10,961 bases of DNA from Eubacteriales Family XIII. Incertae Sedis bacterium (lineage in GTDB: Bacteria > Bacillota > Clostridia > Peptostreptococcales > Anaerovoracaceae). Position 1 is the stretch's first letter, and every line of letters starts with the position of its first letter. Under the pieces are notes generated by a model. It did no database searches, was not told where the DNA came from, and saw only the letters and a program-made list of their open reading frames with translations. The stretch covers positions 1 through 10,961 of the forward strand of contig JAIRSA010000073.1 in NCBI GenBank assembly GCA_031255695.1. Direction: 5' to 3'. Shown piece after piece: positions 1 to 7,692 of the stretch. Made by a program: the position numbers and the translations under genes.

Positions 1-1437
1 GCAGGCACGTCCAAGCCCTACTGCAGGGAGTTCAACGAGTACGTGGAGAACGGCGGCGAGAACATGATCGTGCTGACGAGCTATATGGAGAACACCGATT
101 CGCTCTACGCACAGTTCGAGCGGCAGATCGGCGCCTACATGCTCAACATGTCCTTCGCGAAGGATTATGCCTCGCACATCAAGGGCAGGATCGTCGATTC
201 GTCCGCTAGGGCCATCCCGTCGGCCGCCCTCGATCTGGAGATCGAGATCGAAAGCATCATACTGAACACAGACGGCAGCGAGAGGCCCGCCGGCACGTTC
301 ACAGAGACGCAGACAGCCCACTACGACGTGACAGGCGGCACATACGACTGGAACGTGCTGCCCTCGAAGCAGCCGGAATTCCCGGATGCGGGCTATGACA
401 TAACCGCGAGCGCGGACGGCAGGTACAGCGCCACGAAGAACGTCAAGGTCGGCTTCTATCAGGAGACCCAGGACGGCGTGGACTTCGTCCTGCCTGAGGC
501 GATCACATCGAGCTTCAACTTCAACAGCAGGCCTGCCAAGGATGCGCCTGTGACTATCCCCTTCACTACGTATGCGCTGGCGGGCGGCAGTTCCAGCCCC
601 GGCGTCGCAGGCGTGGTAAGCGTGACCGTAGACGGCGCGCCGGCTACCGTGGTCTCCCAGGGCAACGGCGAATATATAGCCCAGTTCACGCCTACTGCGG
701 AAGGCAAGTCCGAGGTCGTCATAGACTTTGCCGGCGGCCCAGAGCATTCCGCACTTGTCAGGACCCTCGACGTGGTCGATCTGTCTGTGCCGAAGGCGCA
801 GGTCAGGTTCAGCGGCCCGACGGCGGTTGCGCCTGGCGCGGAGTCTGAGTATATACTGTCCGTGGCCAATGCGCCCAACCTGGCCAACGCCGTCATCACC
901 TTCGAGGTGGACGGCAGGTACATGACGCCCAAGAAGGCCGAGGCAGTCGCCACGTCGTTCCCGCTTTTGGGCGATGTCGAATGGGTGAAGCTGCCAGGCG
1001 ATAAATACCAGGGCAAGGCCATACTGTGGAGCGACAGCAGGAACATAGACGCCACTGCGTCTACGGACATCCTGAAGCTGACATTCGAAGCAGGTCAGGT
1101 GCTAGGCAGCGGCAGCGTCAAGGTCACAGGCATAAGCATGGCCAACCTGATCTATTCGGGCAACAACCCGCCGACGGGCTCGGCCTTCATACCTGCCGAG
1201 TTCACCGGTTCCGACAGCATCACGGTGGCCATCGGGCCGATACCTAGCAAGTACGATATCGACAACAACGGCGTGATCGACCAGAGGGATCTGGCGCGTG
1301 CGCAGTACTACTACAAGGTAAGGGTCGGCGACATCAGATGGAATCAAAGCGGCCATATTGGCTACCGCGCCGACGTGAACGGCGACGGAGTGGTCGACAT
1401 ACTAGACTTCATCGAGATACTGGCCAACATAGCCTGA
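1..1437 (+). CDS. Surface protein with cohesin-like and dockerin domains (5' partial)
   Basis: The reading frame is open from the first base and ends at TGA 1435-1437. The GTG at 43 is only an internal valine, so the true start lies upstream; 478 residues are visible. From visible residue 1: a segment I do not recognise (to about 58); a beta-rich part resembling carboxypeptidase-regulatory-like domains (about 60-150); an Ig-like stretch (about 168-262); a cohesin-like domain (about 263-411, starting VPKAQVRFSG); and a C-terminal dockerin (about 417-478). The dockerin has two calcium loops, DIDNNGVIDQRD (from residue 419) and DVNGDGVVDILD (from 458), each with D/N at loop positions 1, 3, 5, 9 and 12. 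Positions 10-11 differ between the loops (QR and IL), so the dockerin is asymmetric and may bind in one orientation. Dockerins bind cohesins on scaffold proteins outside the cell. The missing N-terminus presumably holds the signal peptide and perhaps a catalytic module. The dockerin call is strong, the cohesin-like call moderate, and overall function unknown. Confidence 0.85.
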   Translation, partial: AGTSKPYCREFNEYVENGGENMIVLTSYMENTDSLYAQFERQIGAYMLNMSFAKDYASHIKGRIVDSSARAIPSAALDLEIEIESIILNTDGSERPAGTFTETQTAHYDVTGGTYDWNVLPSKQPEFPDAGYDITASADGRYSATKNVKVGFYQETQDGVDFVLPEAITSSFNFNSRPAKDAPVTIPFTTYALAGGSSSPGVAGVVSVTVDGAPATVVSQGNGEYIAQFTPTAEGKSEVVIDFAGGPEHSALVRTLDVVDLSVPKAQVRFSGPTAVAPGAESEYILSVANAPNLANAVITFEVDGRYMTPKKAEAVATSFPLLGDVEWVKLPGDKYQGKAILWSDSRNIDATASTDILKLTFEAGQVLGSGSVKVTGISMANLIYSGNNPPTGSAFIPAEFTGSDSITVAIGPIPSKYDIDNNGVIDQRDLARAQYYYKVRVGDIRWNQSGHIGYRADVNGDGVVDILDFIEILANIA

Positions 1438-1471
1438 TCCAGGCACGGCAAACGATGACAGCGTTGCAGAT

Positions 1472-1494
1472 GCCCCGCCCGCGCAGGGCGGGGC
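1472..1494. other. Stem-loop, 9 bp, after the dockerin gene
   Basis: GCCCCGCCC (1472-1480) pairs perfectly with GGGCGGGGC (1486-1494) around the loop GCGCA. It begins 34 bases after the dockerin gene's stop codon. No T-run follows, so it does not look like a standard intrinsic terminator. It may stabilise the 3' end of the mRNA or terminate weakly. Confidence 0.55.
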
Positions 1495-1520
1495 GCCTGC
1501 GGCATGACGGGCGGAGGCTT

Positions 1521-1549
1521 GCCCGGAGGGGCTTTGCGCCCCTCCGGGC
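1521..1549. other. Stem-loop, 12 bp perfect, G+C-rich
   Basis: GCCCGGAGGGGC (1521-1532) pairs perfectly with GCCCCTCCGGGC (1538-1549), leaving the loop TTTGC. This is the most stable inverted repeat in the left half of the window. No poly-T follows on either strand. Its TTTGC loop recalls the CTTTGCAAG core of the tandem repeats at 3052-3208, so the two may belong to one family of intergenic elements. It may act as a transcript-end or processing structure. Confidence 0.6.
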
Positions 1550-1797
1550 GGCCGCGCCGTATGGCAGGCGCCTAGGCGCCCGCCGCAGCCCCGTCCGGGG
1601 GCGATGTACGGCCAAGATCCCGACAAACGCCAAACGTCCCAATCGAGGCTACAATGGGTTTTGAAAGGCAGGCCCGCATGGGCCGCAGCCCTCATCCAAG
1701 GGCAGGATATTTTACGCTGGCTCTGGCCGGCATAGGTTCGGGACCAGCCATACATCATAGTGTTTATGGCGCCCGCCAGGGCGCAATGGGGGCAATT

Positions 1798-3048
<1,251 letters not shown>

Positions 3049-3051
3049 TAC

Positions 3052-3208
3052 GCCACGCATCGGCCGGCTTTGCAAGCCGCGGGCTTGGGCGCAAGCCACG
3101 CATCGGCCGGCTTTGCAAGCGGAGGCCCTGGGCGCAAGCCACGGCCTGCCGGTTTTGCAAGCGGCGGCCCTGGGCGCAAGCCGCGGCCGACCGGTTTTGC
3201 AAGCGGCC
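3052..3208. repeat. Tandem repeat of about 43 bases, nearly four copies
   Basis: Head-to-tail copies lie at 3052-3094, 3095-3137, 3138-3179 and 3180-about 3208 (partial). Each starts GCCACG or GCCGCG and contains CGGCCGGCTTTGCAAGC or a variant (CCGGTTTTGCAAGC); the first three continue through a G/C block into GGGCGCAA. In the first copy GGCTT-TGC-AAGCC can form a small hairpin; later copies have drifted. The first copy starts 3 bases after the SLH gene's stop codon. There are no spacers, so this is not a CRISPR array. Open frames across it on the reverse strand read as periodic Ala/Lys/Pro/Arg peptides and are by-products of the repeat. Function unknown; it might act as a transcript-end structure or be a mobile intergenic repeat. 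Confidence 0.8.
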
Positions 3209-3224
3209 AAATGCCAATATTTGT

Positions 3225-3253
3225 TTGATTTCGCGTTAGATTGTTGATATAAT
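3225..3253 (+). promoter_or_regulatory. Sigma-A type promoter of the liv operon
   Basis: The -35 box TTGATT (3225-3230) and a perfect -10 box TATAAT (3248-3253) are separated by 17 bases. TG at 3245-3246 one base before the -10 adds an extended -10 motif. The region is AT-rich, in contrast to its surroundings. Transcription should begin near 3259-3260, giving a leader of about 115 or 135 bases depending on which start codon is used. In the leader CTGATG (3275-3280) can pair with CATCAG (3318-3323), but no known riboswitch or T-box was recognised. This is the only convincing promoter before the transporter genes. Confidence 0.8.
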
Positions 3254-3357
3254 GTACCAGGCGGCCAGCCACTGCTGATGGGCGGCGCGTGCGTGGGTAG
3301 GCATGGAACCGGCGCGGCATCAGGCGGGGCGCATATAAGCATATATTAAGAGGCAAA

Positions 3358-3399
3358 AAGGAGGGATCGTGTTATGAGAAGGAGGAATCGTGTTATGAG
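3358..3399 (+). repeat. Tandem duplication of ribosome binding site plus start codon
   Basis: Two adjacent 21-base units, 3358-3378 and 3379-3399, differ at a single base (G3365 versus A3386). Each reads AAGGAGG(G/A)ATCGTGTTATG followed by AG, so each carries a strong Shine-Dalgarno sequence and an ATG 8-9 bases further on (ATG 3374 and ATG 3395). Because 21 is a multiple of three, the two starts share one frame and differ by seven N-terminal residues, MRRRNRV. Both should be usable by ribosomes. Confidence 0.85.
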
Positions 3400-4573
3400 A
3401 AAGTTTATTTTGCTTGCTGTTTCGGGCCTTTTGGCAGTGTCGATGATGACATCCTGCTCTGGAGGATCAGACGGCAACGGCGGCGGCGATGGGGGCCCGG
3501 TGGTGAAAATCGGCGTCTTCGAGCCGCAGTCCGGCGACAATGGCGCCGGCGGCAAACAGGAAGCCCTGGGCATGCAGTATGCCAACGCATTGACGCCTAC
3601 GGTAGACATAGGCGGGGAGACGTACAGGGTAGAGCTGGTGTTCGCGGACAACCAGTCGGCAAACGACAAGGCGCCTTCTGCGGCGCAGACGCTTGTTTCG
3701 GCGGGCTGCTCCGTGGTGCTTGGCTCATACGGCTCAGGCGTGTCCATAGCGGCGTCCGACACCTTCGGCGACGCCGGCATACCCGTCATCGGGGTGACAT
3801 GCACGAACCCGCAGGTCACGCAGGGCAACAGCCACTATTTCAGGATATGCTTCCTGGATCCGTTCCAGGGCGTCGTCCTGGCAAATTTCGCGAAAGAGAT
3901 GTTCTCCGCAACCAAGGCCTACTGCCTGGCGAAGCAGGGCGACGACTATTCGGTCGGGCTCTGCAACTACTTCATGGAAGCCTTCGGCCCGGAGAACTGC
4001 GTATATGAGACATTCCCCGAAGGGACATCGGACTACAGCTCGTATGTAGCCAACGCCAAGACGGCCGGGGCCCAGGTGTTCTTCTCGCCTGTCTCCACGG
4101 AAGCCGCAGCGCTGATAATCGACCAGGCAGCCACCCAGAACCTGGGCGCGCCGCTGCTCGCGGGCGACACATGGGATTCCAACGTCATCCTGAACGCGGC
4201 GGAAGGCAAGGACATCGAGCTTTTCGTGACCACCTTCTACCAGGAGGGCGGCGATGCCGCTTTTGACGAGGGCATCAAGGACTGGATCAACAGCGATCAG
4301 CAAAATATCGCCAACAACGGCGGCGACGACAAGATCGCGGCCACGTCGGCCATGGGCTATGACGCCTACTATGTGGCGCTTGAGGCGCTCAAGGCCGCAG
4401 GCAGCACCGATCCTGGGGATGTCCTGAACGTGCTCAGCGACGTGACTTATGAGGGCGTGTCCGGCGCCATAGCCTTCGACGAGATAGGCGACGCCATACG
4501 AAGCATGGCCTACGTAAAGGCCTGCGACACGGACACTGCCACGTGGCGTTTCGTGACGACACAGGGCGTATAG
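3395..4573 (+). CDS. livK: Branched-chain amino acid ABC transporter, substrate-binding lipoprotein
   Basis: This is a type I periplasmic-binding-fold protein of the Liv/HAAT family (Peripla_BP_6 type). It captures branched-chain amino acids or related amides outside the membrane and passes them to the LivHM channel. From ATG 3395 it has 392 residues. A signal peptide (MRKFILLAVSG onward) ends at Cys21 in the lipobox-like MTSC, followed by a Ser/Gly/Asn-rich tether, so the protein is probably lipid-anchored. Family landmarks include VKIGVFEPQSGDNGAGGKQ at the start of the mature domain, FADNQSANDKAPSAAQTLVS, and VLGSYGSGVSIAAS in the ligand cleft region. ATG 3374 with its own ribosome binding site could add MRRRNRV; 3395 is preferred because it gives the more usual signal peptide. 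Its promoter is at 3225-3253, and livHMGF follow. The exact ligand (Leu/Ile/Val, amides, urea or aromatic compounds) cannot be told from sequence alone. Confidence 0.92.
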   Translation: MRKFILLAVSGLLAVSMMTSCSGGSDGNGGGDGGPVVKIGVFEPQSGDNGAGGKQEALGMQYANALTPTVDIGGETYRVELVFADNQSANDKAPSAAQTLVSAGCSVVLGSYGSGVSIAASDTFGDAGIPVIGVTCTNPQVTQGNSHYFRICFLDPFQGVVLANFAKEMFSATKAYCLAKQGDDYSVGLCNYFMEAFGPENCVYETFPEGTSDYSSYVANAKTAGAQVFFSPVSTEAAALIIDQAATQNLGAPLLAGDTWDSNVILNAAEGKDIELFVTTFYQEGGDAAFDEGIKDWINSDQQNIANNGGDDKIAATSAMGYDAYYVALEALKAAGSTDPGDVLNVLSDVTYEGVSGAIAFDEIGDAIRSMAYVKACDTDTATWRFVTTQGV

Positions 4574-4586
4574 GCAGACGGTTTGT

Positions 4587-4620
4587 ATGGGGCGCAGCGC
4601 CGGCCGGCGCGGCGCCCCAT
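4587..4620. other. Strong stem-loop between binding-protein and permease genes
   Basis: ATGGGGCGC (4587-4595) pairs with GCGCCCCAT (4612-4620). After one A/G mismatch, GCGCC (4597-4601) pairs with GGCGC (4606-4610) around a GGCC loop, making 14 pairs in all. It starts 13 bases after the binding-protein stop codon and no T-run follows. In other importers a hairpin at this place protects the upstream mRNA or partly stops transcription, so that the binding protein is made in excess over the permease. That role is inferred here. Confidence 0.65.
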
Positions 4621-4668
4621 TACGAATACGGCATCATGATTTATCGCGATTACGGCATATGAAGATAG

Positions 4669-4688
4669 TATTGCCCTGCGGGGCAATA
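4669..4688. other. Second stem-loop upstream of livH
   Basis: TATTGCCC (4669-4676) pairs perfectly with GGGCAATA (4681-4688) around the loop TGCG. It lies 38 bases before the livH start codon, within the gap between livK and livH. No T-run follows it. Confidence 0.5.
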
Positions 4689-4697
4689 ATGCTGCGA

Positions 4698-4720
4698 CCT
4701 TTTCTTCGGCCAAAGAAAGG
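4698..4720 (+). promoter_or_regulatory. Weak hairpin over the livH ribosome binding site
   Basis: CCTTT(T)CTT (4698-4706, one bulged T) can pair with AAGAAAGG (4713-4720). The 3' arm contains the AAAGG that serves as the ribosome binding site for ATG 4727, six bases downstream. If formed, it would hide the site and lower livH translation. The pairs are mostly A-U, so the structure is weak. Regulation is an inference. Confidence 0.3.
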
Positions 4721-4726
4721 AAGCTT

Positions 4727-5653
4727 ATGGGACTCTTTGATGTTATCTTGCCTTATATTCTTTCAGGCATTTCTGTAGGCGGGCAATACGCGCTGATCGC
4801 CATCGGCTATTCCATGGTCTATGGCATACTGCGGCTGATAAATTTCGCCCATGGCGACGTTTTCATGGTGGCGGGCCTGATGATGGTCTACCTGGCCGCT
4901 TCGCTGCCCATCTACCTAGCCGCCCCCTTGGTCGTTGTCCTGACCGTGGCCTTGGGGTTCCTGATAGAGCGCGCGGCGTACAAGCCCCTGCGCTCGGCCC
5001 CGCGCATGTCGGTGATGATCTCCGCCATAGGCGTGAGCTATCTGCTCCAGAACATGGCCCTGTACATTACAGGGGGGCTGAACAAAAATTATCCAGTGAT
5101 ACCATGGATCTCGGATTCCATCACAGTGCTCGGCGCCACCACCAAACGGGTGACGGTCATAACGCCTGTGCTCATGATCCTGCTGGTGATAGCCCTGATG
5201 CTCTTGATCAACAAGACCAAGATGGGGATGGCCATGCGGGCTGCGTCCAGGGATTTCGAGACCAGCCAGCTCATGGGGGTCAAGCTGAACTCGGTCATAT
5301 CCGTGACCTTCGTGATCGGCTCCTTCCTAGCGGCCATAGCGTCAATGCTCTTCTTTTCCAATTACCCTGGCGTCATACCCGCAGCCGGCGCCATGCCCGG
5401 GCTGAAGGCCTTTGTGGCCGCCGTGTTCGGTGGCATAGGCTCTGTGGCGGGCGCGGTGCTGGGAGGGCTCCTTATAGGCGTATGCGAGAGCATTATCAAA
5501 GGCATGGACACCATACTGGTCCACAGCGGCGCCTTGCAGTCCCCGCTGGAGCTGGCCACTTTTTCCGACGCGTTCACCTTTATCCTGCTCATTGTGATAC
5601 TGGTCTTCAAGCCGACAGGCCTGTTCGGCGAAAAGGCCACGGAAAAGGTTTAG
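4727..5653 (+). CDS. livH: Branched-chain amino acid ABC transporter, permease LivH
   Basis: A 308-residue inner-membrane permease, one of the two channel subunits of the Liv importer. It is very hydrophobic, with multiple membrane segments. Family landmarks are YGILRLINFAHGD (residues 32-44), nearly invariant in LivH proteins; the cytoplasmic coupling loop AMRAASRDFETSQLMGV (about 169-185), which contacts the ATPase; and AVFGGIGSVAGAVLGG near the C-terminus. Length is normal for LivH. ATG 4727 follows AAAGG with six bases between. The gene is separated from livK by 153 bases containing three possible hairpins, and from livM by only 10 bases, so livH starts the tightly packed part of the operon. 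No defects are seen. Confidence 0.94.
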   Translation: MGLFDVILPYILSGISVGGQYALIAIGYSMVYGILRLINFAHGDVFMVAGLMMVYLAASLPIYLAAPLVVVLTVALGFLIERAAYKPLRSAPRMSVMISAIGVSYLLQNMALYITGGLNKNYPVIPWISDSITVLGATTKRVTVITPVLMILLVIALMLLINKTKMGMAMRAASRDFETSQLMGVKLNSVISVTFVIGSFLAAIASMLFFSNYPGVIPAAGAMPGLKAFVAAVFGGIGSVAGAVLGGLLIGVCESIIKGMDTILVHSGALQSPLELATFSDAFTFILLIVILVFKPTGLFGEKATEKV

Positions 5654-5663
5654 GGGGTGCGGC

Positions 5664-6851
5664 ATGGAAACAATAAACAAACGCAAGAACCTTAACAGCG
5701 CCTGCGCCCTGGCCGTCCTGTTCCTGGTGGTCATACTGATGGATCAGCTCATACGCCCTACCGATTCCATGGCGATGCTGCTGACGGTCATACGCAAGGG
5801 CTCCATATATGCGCTGGTGGCGGTATCGATGAACCTGCTGAACGGCTTTACCGGCCTGTTTTCGCTGGGCCAGGCGGGCTTCATGCTGCTGGGCGCATAC
5901 ACCTACGCCATATTCACGATCCCGCTGGACGAACGTGTATTCGTGTACAAATACTATGACTATCTGATAAGCGTCTCGTTCCCGGAGGTACTGGGCAACC
6001 TGCTGGGCGGCTTCGGGCTGCTGCTGGGCGTGATCCTGGCGCTGATCCTGGCGGGGCTGGTAGCCGCAGGCGTGGCCTTCCTCATAGGCCTGCCGGTGCT
6101 GCGGCTTAAGAGCGACTATCTGGCCATTGCCACGCTGGGCTTTGCCGAAATCATAAGGGCCATATTCATATGGGGCAAGCTGGGGCCATTGACAAACGGT
6201 TCCAACCCACTGAAAAGCTATGTGCGGCTAAATGCCTTCCAGCTGCATATAGGCGACACGACCATCAACTTCAGCACCCTAGTGCCGCTGGCCTTCGCCG
6301 CGTTCTGCATATGGATCATAGTGCTGCTGGTCAATTCGTCCTACGGCAGGGCCTTCAAAGCGATCCGCGAGGACGAGATCGCTGCCGAGGCCATGGGCAT
6401 AAACCTTTACAAGCATAAGCAGCTTTCCTTCGTCATCAGCTCTTTCTTCGCTGGCGTCGGGGGCGCGATGCTCGCCATGTTCGCGAGCACTGTGCAGGCG
6501 AACAACTTCAAATCCACGATGACCTACGAGATCCTGCTGATAGTGATACTTGGGGGCATTGGCTCCATATCCGGCAGCTGCATAGGCTCATTCCTGTTCA
6601 TAGCGGCCTCCGAATGGTGGCTGCGCGGGCTTGACAGCGGCACCTTCCTCGGCATTGACGCGCCGGGGGTGTTCCGCAACGGCTTCCGCCTCGTGGTCTT
6701 CTCCTTGATAATCATGAGCGTGGTGCTGTTCTTCCGCAGGGGCATTATGGGCGACAAGGAAATCCCGGAGGTGATGGCGCGCATCTGGGGCCGGCTGCGA
6801 ACGCGGATGCGAGGGCGCGCAGGCAAAGGGGGTGAAGCGGCCGATGGCTGA
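5664..6851 (+). CDS. livM: Branched-chain amino acid ABC transporter, permease LivM
   Basis: A 395-residue membrane permease that forms the channel together with LivH. Landmarks are MNLLNGFTGLFSLGQAGF (about residues 56-73), GLPVLRLKSDYLAIATLGF in the middle, the coupling loop AFKAIREDEIAAEAMGIN starting at residue 230, and ILGGIGSISGSCIGS near the C-terminus. These are standard for LivM. The last roughly 25 residues are strongly basic and end in a Gly-rich tail, likely a cytoplasmic extension. The start is preceded by GGGGGTG about 5 bases upstream. The end overlaps the start of livG by 8 bases, suggesting translational coupling. Confidence 0.93.
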   Translation: METINKRKNLNSACALAVLFLVVILMDQLIRPTDSMAMLLTVIRKGSIYALVAVSMNLLNGFTGLFSLGQAGFMLLGAYTYAIFTIPLDERVFVYKYYDYLISVSFPEVLGNLLGGFGLLLGVILALILAGLVAAGVAFLIGLPVLRLKSDYLAIATLGFAEIIRAIFIWGKLGPLTNGSNPLKSYVRLNAFQLHIGDTTINFSTLVPLAFAAFCIWIIVLLVNSSYGRAFKAIREDEIAAEAMGINLYKHKQLSFVISSFFAGVGGAMLAMFASTVQANNFKSTMTYEILLIVILGGIGSISGSCIGSFLFIAASEWWLRGLDSGTFLGIDAPGVFRNGFRLVVFSLIIMSVVLFFRRGIMGDKEIPEVMARIWGRLRTRMRGRAGKGGEAADG

Positions 6852-7692
6852 GAATGTATTGCTGATGGAAGACGTGACCATGCAGTTTGGCGGCGTCGTG
6901 GCCGTCGATAACCTGTCCCTGGAGGTGAACGAGGGCGAGATCGTCGCGCTCATAGGGCCGAACGGCGCAGGCAAGACCACCGCGTTCAACTGCATCACCA
7001 ATGTCTACGAGCCCACCAACGGGCGCATATCCCTGAATGGGGAATGCATAGCGGAAAACCACCCGCAGGGCAAGATGAAGGCCCTTTACAAGGGCGAGAA
7101 CAGCGGCAAGTACCAGAGGATCGTGCGGCACACGCCCGACCAGATCACCAAGCGCGGCATTGCCCGCACATTCCAGAATATACGCCTTTTCAGTGCGCTC
7201 ACCGTGTTCGAGAACGTGCTGATAGCCAAGCATATGCGGGCCAGGCACAATGTCTTTACCGCCACCTTCCGGCTCAACGCCAAGGAAGAGAGGCGCATGC
7301 GGGAGGAGGCCGCGGCGCTGCTGGAGGAACAGGGGCTGCTGCATCTGAAGGACTCCATCGCGTCGAGCCTGCCCTATGGCCTGCAGCGGCGGCTTGAAAT
7401 CGCAAGGGCGCTGGCCACGGGGCCATCGCTGCTGCTGCTGGACGAGCCGGCTGCGGGCATGAACCCGCAGGAGACCCAGGAGCTGACTGATTTCATAAAG
7501 CAGATCAGGGACAGCTACAAACTGACGATTTTCATGATTGAGCACCATATGGATCTGGTCATGCAGATATCCGACAGGATCTATGTCCTGGATTTCGGCA
7601 AGATGATCGCGCATGGCAACCCCAGCGTGGTGCAGCATAACCAGCGGGTCATAGACGCATATTTGGGGGTGGCGGACGATGTTGCAGATTGA
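6844..7692 (+). CDS. livG: Branched-chain amino acid ABC transporter, ATPase LivG
   Basis: A 282-residue cytoplasmic ATPase that powers the importer together with LivF. Walker A is GPNGAGKTT (38-46), the Q-loop region is GIARTFQNIRLF, the signature is YGLQRRLEIARAL (from residue 178, the usual LivG variant of LSGGQ), Walker B is LLLLDEPAAGM with Asp200-Glu201, and the switch histidine is His234 in IEHHMDL. Between Walker A and the Q-loop there is an extra charged stretch (roughly residues 62-95, including ALYKGENSGKYQ) longer than in the classical E. coli protein; I believe related clostridial LivG proteins share it. ATG 6844 is chosen because AGGGGGTG (6827-6834) lies 9 bases upstream; a GTG four codons earlier is inside that site. 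It overlaps livM by 8 bases and livF by 14. Confidence 0.94.
   Translation: MAENVLLMEDVTMQFGGVVAVDNLSLEVNEGEIVALIGPNGAGKTTAFNCITNVYEPTNGRISLNGECIAENHPQGKMKALYKGENSGKYQRIVRHTPDQITKRGIARTFQNIRLFSALTVFENVLIAKHMRARHNVFTATFRLNAKEERRMREEAAALLEEQGLLHLKDSIASSLPYGLQRRLEIARALATGPSLLLLDEPAAGMNPQETQELTDFIKQIRDSYKLTIFMIEHHMDLVMQISDRIYVLDFGKMIAHGNPSVVQHNQRVIDAYLGVADDVAD

Larger units (their letters stand above)
1438..1797. other. Structured G+C-rich intergenic region
   Basis: This 360-base gap between the two surface-protein genes contains no convincing gene. It is crowded with inverted repeats: two strong stem-loops (listed separately), a 14-base perfect palindrome GGCGCCTAGGCGCC at 1567-1580, small hairpins at 1671-1684 (GGCCC/GGGCC) and 1688-1703 (GCCCT/AGGGC), and a 6-bp hairpin at 1769-1784 (GCGCCC/GGGCGC). 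The last ends 3 bases before the GGGGG ribosome binding site at 1788-1792 of the next gene. An open frame running from 1654 into the next gene exists, but the signal peptide at 1798 shows where the protein starts. No clear promoter hexamers and no known riboswitch class were recognised. Confidence 0.6.

Noticed and set aside
1437..1475. Class I cyclic-di-GMP riboswitch (CACGGCAAACGATG resembles the start of the motif)
   Set aside because: Only a short stretch matches. The conserved ACGCAAAGCC and the second helix with its tetraloop receptor do not follow.
3052..3208. CRISPR array
   Set aside because: The copies are directly head-to-tail without unique spacers, and they are diverged. No cas genes are present.
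3260..3330. T-box or cobalamin riboswitch in the liv leader (GGAACCGGCGCGG and AGCCACTG look suggestive)
   Set aside because: The leader is too short for either class, and the T-box Stem I, specifier and antiterminator, or the B12-box, cannot be found.
4587..4778. Small + strand open frame starting in the first livK-livH hairpin
   Set aside because: It starts inside a strong stem-loop, has no ribosome binding site and runs out of frame into livH.
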